Position numbers and translations under genes: made by a program
Assembly (NCBI GenBank): GCA_016788205.1
Contig: JAEUTA010000009.1
Coordinates: 1-64,000, forward strand
Source of the DNA: Flavobacteriales bacterium
GTDB lineage: Bacteria > Bacteroidota > Bacteroidia > Flavobacteriales_F > PHOS-HE28
Reading direction: 5' to 3'
Length of the DNA stretch: 64,000 bases
The notes under the pieces: generated by a model
The model's database searches: none
What the model saw: only the letters and a program-made list of their open reading frames with translations
What the model was told of the DNA's origin: nothing
Shown here: piece after piece, positions 36,568 through 44,019 of the stretch
Layout: each line of letters begins with the position of its first letter
How positions within the stretch are numbered: position 1 is the stretch's first letter

Positions 36568-38472
36568 CTACTGCGCTGGCCGTTCCAGGGCATTGAGCGC
36601 GGCGGTACCAGCGCGTGCCTGCGCATGGTCCGGTCGAAGCCGCAAGGTGCGCTCCCACGCTATTCGCGCTTCGGCGTAATGCCGGGCGGTGAAGTGGATG
36701 CCGCCGAGGTTGTACCAGGCGTCAACGCTCAGTGAGTCGTAATGCAGTGCCTGGTTCAGCAGGCCGATGCCCTTTTCCCAGTCCCCGCGCAGTCCGGCGG
36801 TGTTCCCTTCCTGCAGGAAGCGGTCGTGCAGGAAGCCATCCAGTTCACGCAGTTTCTCATCTGCCGGGTCCACGTCCCGGGCACGCTCCCAGCAACGTAT
36901 GGCGGCGTCCAGGCTGTCCATCCGGTAATACCCGATACCCATGTTCAGCAAGGTGGGCATGTACCGGTCGTGCAACGAATCCGCGACCTGGAAATGCACG
37001 ATGGACGACTGCAGCGACCTGGCCTGTTCAATGGTATCCTTCGTGGACTCGCTGCGGTGTATCAAGGCGATCCCCGCGAACGTGCGCGCCCGTACGCTGT
37101 TGGGGACTGCAGCCACGTCGTGCAGGAAAAGGTCGTCACCGGTCCTCCACTGGGTGTTGCGCGCCATCACCGCGAACGCCGAGAGGCACGTGGCCGAAAA
37201 GAGCAGTGCGCCCAAGGACCAGTGAAGCATTCGCGGAGCGGGAACCTCGGCCAAGAGACGGCGGACCAAGGCCGTCAGGGCGATCAGGAACGGCAAGGAC
37301 GCTTGGAACAGGAACCGTTCGGCCATGGGCGCACCGATATTGAACGCCAGGTTGGAGATGAGGAACAGCGTGCCCAGGTAGAAGACGATGCACCAAGCGA
37401 GAAGGTCTTTGCGTACCCACCCCTTCACCACGATGACCAGGAGGTAAACGTGCAACGCGAGGGAGAGCAGGACCATCGGGTCTCCGAAGGTGCGGTAGGG
37501 GATCTGGTGGAACGAATAGTCGTACGACAGCGGATGGGGCCAAAGCATCAGCCCGATGTACCGCAATTGCACGAAGAGGATGGTGGCGACCTTCTCCAAC
37601 GGAGCAGCGTACAGATAGGGATTGTCCATCACCTCTTGCACCGTGTTGTTGCGCGCTTCCAGAAGCACGACCCGCAGGGCGATGTAGCCGATCACCACGA
37701 CGATCACCGGCAAGGAGCGCTTCAACGCCTGCACGATGGTGGCGTGCGTGAGGAAGTACAAGCTCACCGGCAGGATCAGCACGAACGCCAGCCCGTTCTC
37801 CTTGGCGAGCAAGGCCAGACAGAAACTCAGGCCAGCCCACACGTGCGACCATCGGCCTTCGTTCGCCGCGCCGGAGCGCTCACGTTCCCGGCGCTTGCTA
37901 CGGCTTTCAGCAGCCGGTTCCAGTTGGCGTTCCCGCCAGCGCTGGTGCAAGAGGGCATGGTGCAACGTCAGGAGCAGGAAGATGAGCGAGAGCAGTTCAT
38001 CCCGCCCTTTGATGTTCGCGATCACCTCCGTATGCACCGGATGTACCGTGAACAGCAGCGTAGTGCAACAGACGGCCCAACGGCTGGTAGGGAAAATGTG
38101 GCGCCCGAGAAAGCGGAACACGAGCACACAGCAGAGTGCGTAGAGCAGGACGTTGACAGCGTGATGCACCGCAGGATCGACCCCGAACAGGGACACCTCC
38201 ACGGCGTACGTTACCAGCGATAATGGGCGGTAGCGGCCACCGCTGAGGTAGGCCGATGTGCCGATGGACCCGTAAAAGCTGTCGTGGCTCAGGATGTCAC
38301 CGATGCCCCCTACGCCTTCCACCACGTAGGCGTTCTCGTTCAGCACGAGGCCATCGTCCAGCGCGAAGTCGTTGCGCACCGTATTGGCATAGAGCACAAC
38401 AGCGAGCAGAGCGAAGAACCACGGGCTCGAAAGCCAGCGTGGCGGATGATCGGTCCAGGTTCGGGGTTCCAT
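36568..38472 (-). CDS. TMTC-like multi-pass mannosyltransferase with C-terminal TPRs
   Basis: 634 residues; the ATG at 38472 starts a protein beginning MEPRTWTDHPPRW. The frame continues upstream over the next gene without family features. About ten membrane helices form a GT-C fold: the first loop carries the acidic NDFALDDGLVLNENAYV and later YRPLSLVTYAVE and VHHAVNVLLYAL. A DUF1736-like motif is seen as LWPHPLSYDYSFHQIPYRTF. Residues from about 530 are TPR helices (DAWYNLGGIHFTARHYAEAR). Eukaryotic TMTC proteins are O-mannosyltransferases of cadherins. Bacterial relatives are presumed glycosyltransferases that use a lipid-linked sugar, perhaps glycosylating exported proteins. Convergent with the LysM gene. 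Confidence 0.82.
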   Translation of the reverse strand: MEPRTWTDHPPRWLSSPWFFALLAVVLYANTVRNDFALDDGLVLNENAYVVEGVGGIGDILSHDSFYGSIGTSAYLSGGRYRPLSLVTYAVEVSLFGVDPAVHHAVNVLLYALCCVLVFRFLGRHIFPTSRWAVCCTTLLFTVHPVHTEVIANIKGRDELLSLIFLLLTLHHALLHQRWRERQLEPAAESRSKRRERERSGAANEGRWSHVWAGLSFCLALLAKENGLAFVLILPVSLYFLTHATIVQALKRSLPVIVVVIGYIALRVVLLEARNNTVQEVMDNPYLYAAPLEKVATILFVQLRYIGLMLWPHPLSYDYSFHQIPYRTFGDPMVLLSLALHVYLLVIVVKGWVRKDLLAWCIVFYLGTLFLISNLAFNIGAPMAERFLFQASLPFLIALTALVRRLLAEVPAPRMLHWSLGALLFSATCLSAFAVMARNTQWRTGDDLFLHDVAAVPNSVRARTFAGIALIHRSESTKDTIEQARSLQSSIVHFQVADSLHDRYMPTLLNMGIGYYRMDSLDAAIRCWERARDVDPADEKLRELDGFLHDRFLQEGNTAGLRGDWEKGIGLLNQALHYDSLSVDAWYNLGGIHFTARHYAEARIAWERTLRLRPDHAQARAGTAALNALERPAQ

Positions 38473-38522
38473 GAGCGATGGGCCTGTTCGTTCCGGTAAG
38501 ATGGGGAAAAGGGCCGAAAGCG

Positions 38523-39278
38523 CTACTGGTCCACTTGGATACGCTGCGCCCCCAGTTCGACCGCCTGGCGCAAGGACATCCGACCGGCGACATCGAAGAC
38601 GGTCAATTGCAGGTGCGCTGCGTTCACCGCCTGCGCCTCGGCGTTCGTGATGCGGTCCACGTCCATCGTCAAGCCTTGGAAGCCGTGTTCCAAAGCGGTC
38701 CGGAGGCCCGGCTCGGCTTCGGCACAGTAGTAGAACAACGGAATGGAAGGATCCATACGCTTCAGCTGAAGCAGGAAGTCCACCGCCATGCATTCAACGA
38801 TGAGGTGGCCCTTCAGCAGCGGGTCCTTGTTCAGTTCGCTGATCACCAGCGCCACCTGTTGGATGTAGAAGTTCCAGTCCTGCTTGGTGTTCAGTTTCAC
38901 ATCGAAGGTGAATTCCGCCTGTGGGTGCGCGGCCAGCGCGACCTGCAACAAGTGCTGCAGGCGGGGTATGGCCGTGCCGTCAGGGGTACAGTCTTCGATC
39001 TCCGGCCAATCGTGCGCATGTACCGGTCCCGTGCAGGGGCCTGTGCCGCTCATCTCCAGATCGTGGTAAGCAACGAGCACGCCGTCCGCCGTCATCTGCA
39101 CATCCAGTTCCACGCCATCCAGTCCCAGGGCCAAGGCACCCATCACGGAAGCCGCGCTGTTCATCGGGTATGCACCGCCGTGGCCCAACCCACCGTGCCC
39201 GACCATCTTGATGCCCGTGGTATCCGGCGCGGCACAGCCCGCAACAAGGAAGAGGAAGGGGAGTATCCGCAGGTCCAT
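38523..39278 (-). CDS. Glycerophosphodiester phosphodiesterase-like lipoprotein, atypical active site
   Basis: 251 residues. The lipobox LFLVAGC puts Cys15 as the lipidation site. The GDPD barrel is recognisable from ALGLDGVELDVQMTADGVLV, YHDLEMSG, AEFTFDVKLN and the closing TNAEAQAVNAAHLQLTVFD. Catalytic-type residues His28, Glu57, Asp59 and His72 are present. The phosphate-binding arginine of the HRG motif is Gly29, and PENT reads PMNS. It may therefore act on an unusual substrate or be impaired. It lies 39 nt after the YiiX-like gene on the same strand, so both are probably co-transcribed, and could act in turnover of lipid head groups at the envelope. Confidence 0.8.
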   Translation of the reverse strand: MDLRILPFLFLVAGCAAPDTTGIKMVGHGGLGHGGAYPMNSAASVMGALALGLDGVELDVQMTADGVLVAYHDLEMSGTGPCTGPVHAHDWPEIEDCTPDGTAIPRLQHLLQVALAAHPQAEFTFDVKLNTKQDWNFYIQQVALVISELNKDPLLKGHLIVECMAVDFLLQLKRMDPSIPLFYYCAEAEPGLRTALEHGFQGLTMDVDRITNAEAQAVNAAHLQLTVFDVAGRMSLRQAVELGAQRIQVDQ

Positions 39279-39317
39279 GGCCGGACCACAGAAGTACGAA
39301 GCGCGCGGGAATTGCGC

Positions 39318-39971
39318 TCAGTGCTCCGCTACCGTGCGCAGGTCCGTGCACTCGAACAAGGCGCCAGGCGCGATCATCAATTCATCCAAGGGCGGGTTGG
39401 AGCCGTAGCGCTTCCGCATCACCTCCTGCACCACCGGCGAGCCTAGCGCATGGTCGCGCATCGGTTTCGGCTTGCAGAGTTCCACGCCGGGACCTTCGGC
39501 GTACATCTTCCACACCAGCTCGGAACAGTAGATGCGCTCATCGTTCCAGCCGAACTGCAGGTCGTAGGGCAGGCCTCGGAAACGCGCACCGGCCTTGTGC
39601 AGTTGCGCCCGCAGTTGGGCTGCATCCATCTTCTCCGCACCCACCCAGCGTTTCGCCACCCAGTGGCCGTCCTCGCCGTGCGCGGTCCATTCGTCCAGCG
39701 GCGTGGAGAGGACAGGGCCCACGGCTTCGTACACCATCCAGCGACCGCTTTCCTTGAACAGGATGCCCACATGCGTCCATGGCGAGCCGGTGGCCAACTG
39801 CACCGCCCGCCCTTGTTCGCCGCCGGTCTGCTGGAAAACGATGTCGCCTTCGCGCAGGGCATCGTTCTGTGTCTTGGAGAGGGAAGAACCGTCGTGGCTC
39901 AAGGACCAGAGGCCGAAGGCGGTGCCAGCCAGGACGAGGAGGTTCAAGAGGAGGAGGGAACGCTTGGGCAT
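39318..39971 (-). CDS. YiiX-like permuted papain-fold hydrolase
   Basis: 217 residues with an N-terminal signal or anchor (LLLLNLLVLAGTAFGLW). The YiiX/NlpC-P60-like permuted fold is seen as LREGDIVFQQTGGEQGRAVQ, SPWTHVGILFKESG, VYEAVGPV and RIYCSELVWKMYAEG. The candidate catalytic residues are His67, Glu82 and Cys149. Family members are lipid- or peptide-amide hydrolases; several are called permuted papain-like amidases. The order (His before Cys) is characteristic of the permuted family. It is the first gene of a two-gene unit with the GDPD-like lipoprotein. Upstream lies the AT-richer accessory patch. Confidence 0.85.
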   Translation of the reverse strand: MPKRSLLLLNLLVLAGTAFGLWSLSHDGSSLSKTQNDALREGDIVFQQTGGEQGRAVQLATGSPWTHVGILFKESGRWMVYEAVGPVLSTPLDEWTAHGEDGHWVAKRWVGAEKMDAAQLRAQLHKAGARFRGLPYDLQFGWNDERIYCSELVWKMYAEGPGVELCKPKPMRDHALGSPVVQEVMRKRYGSNPPLDELMIAPGALFECTDLRTVAEH

Positions 39972-40155
39972 GGATGGAGAACGCTCTTGATCTGGCGTGA
40001 TGCATGTGGATAATGCGCCTTAGTTCATCGGTAACGGGGATTGCTGATTAGTTTGTGCAGAGTGGATGATCCGATATGCAGATCACCAATAGGACCTTTG
40101 TGCGTCACAAAGAGGTTGACTTTCAGCTTTTTCGAGTTTCTTTTTCTTAGGACAA

Positions 40156-40662
40156 ATGGAACAGAACGCAGTTGTTTTCTCTAACAAAAGATACCTTTAT
40201 GTGCGGTTCATCCTCATGCTACCCGTCACGCTGGGCGTAGGATTGGTCCTTTCGATACCGATCGATCGCGAGCTGAGATTAGCCGGTCTTGATTTTTGCG
40301 ATTGGCCTCTTTTGCTGTGCTGGCTTGGACCAATAGTCTATTTGGTCACCTTTTTCGAGTACGTCTACATCGATGATTCCAGCGTTAATGTCGTCGGGCC
40401 CTTTCGTCCTAGTGCCTGGGATAAACGGTTGGGAAATACGAGCATACATCGGGTGTACTATCAAAGGGGCAGCAAACTCGATAGCATCGTTGTGGAGTAT
40501 ATCAAGACTGGCAGGGTCCGAAAATTTGGGTTCGACTGCGGATCGCCACGGGCTATTGTTGACATACTTGACCACTTCAAAGCAGTTGGGATTCGAACTG
40601 GAGTTCGAGGGGACTTTGATCCATATGGACTTAGAGGAAAGTACTTGGCGTTCAAGGATTGA
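40156..40662 (+). CDS. Orphan two-helix membrane protein, AT-richer than its surroundings
   Basis: 168 residues, unrecognised. Two membrane helices near 18-35 (LMLPVTLGVGLVLSIPI) and 50-66 (PLLLCWLGPIVYLVTFF) are followed by a soluble C-terminal part with alternating beta-strand character (VYIDDSSVNVVGPF, IHRVYYQRGSKLDSIVVEYI), reminiscent of bacterial PH-like membrane proteins. The gene and its flanks (about 40020-40700) use clearly more A and T than neighbouring genes, including AT-ending codons, which suggests recent acquisition. It is the only plus-strand gene between 36568 and 43192. It ends 40 nt before the decayed M23 gene tail. Confidence 0.65.
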   Translation: MEQNAVVFSNKRYLYVRFILMLPVTLGVGLVLSIPIDRELRLAGLDFCDWPLLLCWLGPIVYLVTFFEYVYIDDSSVNVVGPFRPSAWDKRLGNTSIHRVYYQRGSKLDSIVVEYIKTGRVRKFGFDCGSPRAIVDILDHFKAVGIRTGVRGDFDPYGLRGKYLAFKD

Positions 40663-40702
40663 TCATACCGAACTGCAATCGGAAGAACCAACACTTCTTC
40701 CC

Positions 40703-40868
40703 ACAACCCGAACTTCAACTCTTACCGAGTCATTTTCCCGCGCTCATCGATCACCTCGAGTTTGAAGTCTTTCGCACCCGGAGCGTTGTTGTGCTCATCG
40801 AAGGTGGATCAGGGTCTTGGTTTTTGGCTCGTACTCCATCAGCACCTAGGCGCCGTTCATGCTGGCCT
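40703..40868 (-). pseudogene. Decayed copy of the 3' end of the M23 peptidase gene
   Basis: This stretch matches 41461-41627, the last 55 or so codons of the intact M23 peptidase gene, over about 166 nt. By eye there are 17 mismatches and a 2-nt deletion near 40806, about 89% identity. Relative to the M23 frame the deletion shifts the reading frame, and CTAG near 40847 gives a stop-like change. Similarity begins at ACAACCCGAACTTCA and ends at ATGCTGGC, 5 nt from the toxin stop codon. It is not expected to encode anything now. Confidence 0.85.
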
Positions 40869-40872
40869 TGGT

Positions 40873-41124
40873 CTACGGACCGAACTTCTTACTCGGCTTT
40901 CGGCTGGTGTGGCGCACCTGATACACGAACACCGTGTTGCCTTCCACATCGAAAGCAACGCGGTATTTCAGCTTGTGCAAAAGCGCATGACGATAACCTC
41001 CGCGGCGCAGCTGATACGCGTAGGGTGCGGTCTTGATATCGGCATAGCAAGCCACCAACGCGTCTATGAACTTGTCCCCGGAACCCTTCTTCTCACCTTC
41101 GCGGTAGAGGTAGACCTTTCGCAC
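40873..41124 (-). CDS. ParE/RelE-type toxin, probably 5'-frameshifted
   Basis: The open frame gives 83 residues from a GTG at 41124. The core fits the ParE/RelE plasmid-stabilisation fold: SGDKFIDALVACYADIKTAP, YQLRRGGYRHALLHKLKYRV and VFVYQVRHTSRKP, with the conserved RHTSR-type end. The family's normal N-terminal strand is encoded just upstream in the same frame (LQVDPKVVKEV) but has no start codon. A well-placed ATG at 41164, overlapping the antitoxin stop as ATGA, reads MKY and then falls into another frame that stops early. One extra or missing base near 41151-41155 would join them. So the toxin is either truncated from GTG or inactivated by a single-base indel (or a sequencing error). 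Confidence 0.65.
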   Translation of the reverse strand: MRKVYLYREGEKKGSGDKFIDALVACYADIKTAPYAYQLRRGGYRHALLHKLKYRVAFDVEGNTVFVYQVRHTSRKPSKKFGP

Positions 41125-41160
41125 CTCCTTGACGACCTTGGGGTCGACCTGTAGCGTATT

Positions 41161-41397
41161 TCATGCCTTCCTGCCTCCACGGATCATGCGGATGGACTCT
41201 TCCTCGCTTATGAACTTCACCTTTCCGCTAATGCGATCAGCGCGTCGCTTGTCCAGTTCAGCGATCTCTTCATCCGTTAGGTCATCCTCCTGTGGTTCCT
41301 CCCGGCGCAACAACATGCGGATCGCTTCAAGCACGGCCGCATTCTTCTCCTTGCGGAGCAATCGCTGGATCTCGGCTTGCAATTGGAGCGCGGTCAT
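41161..41397 (-). CDS. Antitoxin of the toxin-antitoxin pair
   Basis: 78 residues, strongly charged and mostly helical: LQLQAEIQRLLRKEKNAAVL, DDLTDEEIAELDKRRADRIS and a tail GKVKFISEEESIRMIRGGRK. The tail resembles the GKxxxxSxEE toxin-binding segment of the small addiction-module components that pair with ParE/RelE toxins. It comes first in the operon, and its TGA overlaps the ATG of the presumptive original toxin start, the usual antitoxin-toxin arrangement. A -7-like element (TAACTTTA on the minus strand) lies about 20 nt upstream of the ATG. The N-terminal part is the likely DNA-binding or dimerisation region for autoregulation. Confidence 0.75.
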   Translation of the reverse strand: MTALQLQAEIQRLLRKEKNAAVLEAIRMLLRREEPQEDDLTDEEIAELDKRRADRISGKVKFISEEESIRMIRGGRKA

Positions 41398-41416
41398 GGA
41401 CGTTCGTTTCGTCTGG

Positions 41417-41424
41417 TAAAGTTA
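41417..41424 (-). promoter_or_regulatory. Possible -7 element of the toxin-antitoxin operon
   Basis: TAACTTTA on the minus strand is one mismatch from TAnnTTTG and ends 19 nt before the antitoxin ATG. It sits in the 61-nt gap after the M23 gene. Confidence 0.35.
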
Positions 41425-41458
41425 GGACCTCGACCGCCCTTCGGCCTTCTCTCGATCC

Positions 41459-43192
41459 TCACAACCCGAACTTCAGCTCATACCGCGCCACGTTCCCCCG
41501 CTCGTCGATCACCTCCAGTTTGAAGTCTTTCGCACCCGGAGCGTTGCTGTGCTCATCGAAGGTGTGCATCAGGGTCTTGGTCTTCGGCTCGTACTCCATC
41601 AGCACCCAAGCGCCGTTGATGCTGGCTTTCCACTTGTCCACGCTGCTGAGGTTGTCGCTCACTTTGAAGGTGAAGCGTGAGCGGCCTTTCATGTCGGCTT
41701 TCAAGTCCACGTTGGTGATCGTCGGTGGCACGGTATCGATCATGGCGGTGTAGGCACCGAACACTTTCACGTTGGCGGTGATGGCCCCGTTGGCGTAGTT
41801 GCCACCCACGGCGTTCACCTTGCTCTCGCCATCGATGCGGACGATGAGCGCCTTGCTGCGCAGTTCCTCGCGCAGTTCCGGCACGGTGATGCGCAAGGTG
41901 CCCGGCGTTTGGATCGGGGTGAGCGGCTCGTGCAACACGTGCAGGGGAGCGATGGCGCGGGTAGGAGCGGGTTTGCGCTCATAACGCACGTAGGCATCGT
42001 CGTACAGGGCCATGGCGGGCAGGGTCAGGCTCACGCCTTGCTCGCTCAGGGTGTTCTCGGTGTCGTAGCGGAACAGGCTGCCGGCGGGTTCGGCGGTGGC
42101 CCAGGCTTTCGCTTCGGCCGCGGTGCCGCCGCGCAGGGTGAAGCTCAGCTCGCTCACATTGCCATTGGCGTCGGTAGCCTCGAACCGGATGTGCTTCTGC
42201 TTACCGGGCTCCAGCGCGATGCGGCCCTGTGCCTGTTCCTTGCCGTAGATCACCAGCTTGTCGTTGGGCTGTTTGTAGCAACGGTGGTATTCCATCTTCT
42301 GCCCCTTGAACAGGCCGAAGTCCATGTGGGCGTTGCAATAACGCGTGGTGTTGAAGTCGATCTCGTCGAAGTGGATGCTGAAGGTGGGCACGCTGTCCAC
42401 GAAGAGCTCGATGCGCCGCACGCCGCACTTGGCCGCCTGGCTGTCGTACCGGTCGATGGTGTGCAGGGCGAGGCCGATGGTGCCGTATGCCGTAGGAACC
42501 TGGTCGTCCTTCAACTTGAATTTGCCGTCCGTGCCGATCGTGGCGAAGCCCTTGGCCTTGCCCGGGTAGGGGCCCACAACGGAACTATCCGTGAGCGGGT
42601 AGAGGCGTACGCCGATCATCTCGGGCTTCACCTTGTCGGCTACCTCGATGCCCAACGCCTCGGGATCCAAGGCGTGCTGGTCACCCGTCCGGCGCAGCTC
42701 GAAGTGGAGGTGGGGGCCGCCGCTTCCTCCGGTATTGCCGCTGAGGGCGATCACATCACCCTGCTTCACGGGCACGGCACCTTTCTCGGGCGTCAGGTCG
42801 ATGCTGAAGTCTTGGTTGCGGTACTGGGCGTCGAGACAGGCTTTGGCCACAACGCCTTTCAAGACTTGAAGGTGACCATAGACGGAGGTATGCCCATCGG
42901 CATGCTCGATGTACACCGCCTTGCCATACCCCCACGGACTGATCTTGATCCGGCTGATCCAGCCATCGGCCACGGCCTTCACGGGGATGCCCTCCTTGCC
43001 TTGGGTACGGATGTCCAGCCCGGAGTGGAAGTGATCGCCCCGGGGCTCCATGAAGTTGCCGCTCAGGTCCACCGGGATGTCCATCGGTGGGATGAAGCGG
43101 ATAGGGCTTTGCGCGAACAGCGTCGTGCCGCATAAGGCGCTGACTGACAGAAGGTTAGAGAGGCGAACCGAGAGACGTTGGGAAGTGGACAT
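41459..43192 (-). CDS. M23-family (LytM-type) metallopeptidase, secreted
   Basis: 577 residues with a signal peptide (LLSVSALCGTTLFAQ). The peptidase domain near 45-175 has zinc ligands His56 and Asp60 (HFHSGLDIR) and His161/His163 (PHLHFEL), with the core YGHLQVLKG and GNTGGSGGPH. These enzymes cut peptide cross-links of peptidoglycan. The remaining 400 residues are beta-rich domains (VSELSFTLRGG, PPTITNVDLKADMKGRSRFTF) that may bind substrate or partners. The 3' end is the sequence duplicated in decayed form at 40703-40868, on the far side of the toxin-antitoxin genes. The intact gene itself shows no damage. Confidence 0.92.
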   Translation of the reverse strand: MSTSQRLSVRLSNLLSVSALCGTTLFAQSPIRFIPPMDIPVDLSGNFMEPRGDHFHSGLDIRTQGKEGIPVKAVADGWISRIKISPWGYGKAVYIEHADGHTSVYGHLQVLKGVVAKACLDAQYRNQDFSIDLTPEKGAVPVKQGDVIALSGNTGGSGGPHLHFELRRTGDQHALDPEALGIEVADKVKPEMIGVRLYPLTDSSVVGPYPGKAKGFATIGTDGKFKLKDDQVPTAYGTIGLALHTIDRYDSQAAKCGVRRIELFVDSVPTFSIHFDEIDFNTTRYCNAHMDFGLFKGQKMEYHRCYKQPNDKLVIYGKEQAQGRIALEPGKQKHIRFEATDANGNVSELSFTLRGGTAAEAKAWATAEPAGSLFRYDTENTLSEQGVSLTLPAMALYDDAYVRYERKPAPTRAIAPLHVLHEPLTPIQTPGTLRITVPELREELRSKALIVRIDGESKVNAVGGNYANGAITANVKVFGAYTAMIDTVPPTITNVDLKADMKGRSRFTFKVSDNLSSVDKWKASINGAWVLMEYEPKTKTLMHTFDEHSNAPGAKDFKLEVIDERGNVARYELKFGL

Positions 43193-43328
43193 AGGCGGCT
43201 TCAGGAGCGTGAAGAGTGCGGAAAGGGCGCAAGCTAGGCCTGTGATCTCAGCGGTTGCCCCGTGTGGTTAGGACAGGATCAACAGCTTGGGGTTCAAACA
43301 AAAGGGATGTCCGAACGGCGGGTGATCC

Positions 43329-43336
43329 TATCTTTG
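43329..43336 (+). promoter_or_regulatory. Putative -7 element of the zapA-rny operon
   Basis: TATCTTTG matches TAnnTTTG exactly and ends 32 nt before the ATG at 43369, the first gene of the operon. Confidence 0.5.
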
Positions 43337-43368
43337 ATCCGGACCATGTACGAACCCTCGTCAGGGCC

Positions 43369-43656
43369 ATGAACACATTGACAGACCGTCTACAGGCCGT
43401 TCAGGAACAAGTGACCCGCTTGGTACGGGAGCACGAGACCCTGCGCCGTAAAGCGACGGACCTGGATGCCGAAGTACGCGACCATAACCGGAAAGAGGAG
43501 GTGTTGCGGGCACGTGTGTCAGAGCTCGAACGGGAGAACGAGGTCCTGCGGAAAGGGCGCTCCGCTGGTGGCGGAACGACCGGACCGGGAACGAAGGAAC
43601 GGATCGACGAACTGGTTAACGAGATAGACCAATGCCTGGCGCTGTTGAAGGCGTGA
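43369..43656 (+). CDS. Small coiled-coil protein upstream of zapA
   Basis: 95 residues from the ATG at 43369. Nearly all of it is predicted coiled coil by heptad pattern (LTDRLQAVQEQVTRLVREHE, ARVSELERENEVLRKG), followed by a short glycine/threonine linker and a C-terminal helix IDELVNEIDQCLALLK. The longer frame from 43255 runs through the promoter element and is rejected. Its place 17 nt before zapA suggests a role in cell division like the ZapB-type coiled-coil partners of ZapA, but sequence similarity to ZapB is not evident. Conserved in position in Bacteroidota as far as I know. Confidence 0.7.
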   Translation: MNTLTDRLQAVQEQVTRLVREHETLRRKATDLDAEVRDHNRKEEVLRARVSELERENEVLRKGRSAGGGTTGPGTKERIDELVNEIDQCLALLKA

Positions 43657-43673
43657 GGCGGCGGACCTGAACC

Positions 43674-43955
43674 ATGGAAGAACGATCGATCAGGGTAGAA
43701 CTCGCAGGGCGCGCATACCCCCTCACGATCCAGGCATCGGAGGAGGAGAACGTGCGACGTGCTGTGGAGGAGATCAATGAGAGCATTGCCCGCTTGAAGG
43801 CCAACTACCCGTTGACCGACAAGCAGGATCTGTTGGCGATGGCCGCCTTGGAAGTGACCGTGCGTGCGTTGAACACCACAGCCACCCGCCAGGAAGCCGA
43901 AGCGGATGCCGCCTTGGGCGCCATCGAACGGATGCTTGCCGATCTCCGCGTGTGA
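43674..43955 (+). CDS. zapA: Cell division protein ZapA
   Basis: 93 residues. The N-terminal strand-rich part is typical: [20 protein letters not shown], then the long helix [20 protein letters not shown] and the second helix [20 protein letters not shown]. ZapA binds FtsZ and cross-links protofilaments at the division ring. It lies between the coiled-coil gene (17 nt upstream) and rny (64 nt downstream), on the same strand and probably in one transcript. No ssrS-like RNA fits in the short gap. Confidence 0.9.
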   Translation: MEERSIRVELAGRAYPLTIQASEEENVRRAVEEINESIARLKANYPLTDKQDLLAMAALEVTVRALNTTATRQEAEADAALGAIERMLADLRV

Positions 43956-43994
43956 CCCTTCCTTCCCCCCGGCAAGCCCACCGCAGGCATGCAT

Positions 43995-44018
43995 GGTCCA
44001 CTTAACATACTGTGGACC
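43995..44018 (+). promoter_or_regulatory. Hairpin covering the rny translation start
   Basis: GGTCCAC and GTGGACC form a perfect 7-bp stem with the loop TTAACATACT, ending one nucleotide before the rny ATG at 44020. This fold would cover the ribosome-binding area, so it could throttle translation or act as an autoregulatory site. Confidence 0.5.
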
Positions 44019-44019
44019 G

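Noticed and set aside
43906..44019. Upstream extension of RNase Y
   Set aside because: It overlaps the end of zapA and would put a non-family segment before the membrane helix; the ATG at 44020 fits the family.
43956..44019. 6S RNA (ssrS) next to zapA, as in Proteobacteria
   Set aside because: Only 64 nt are available, and the visible hairpin is too small.
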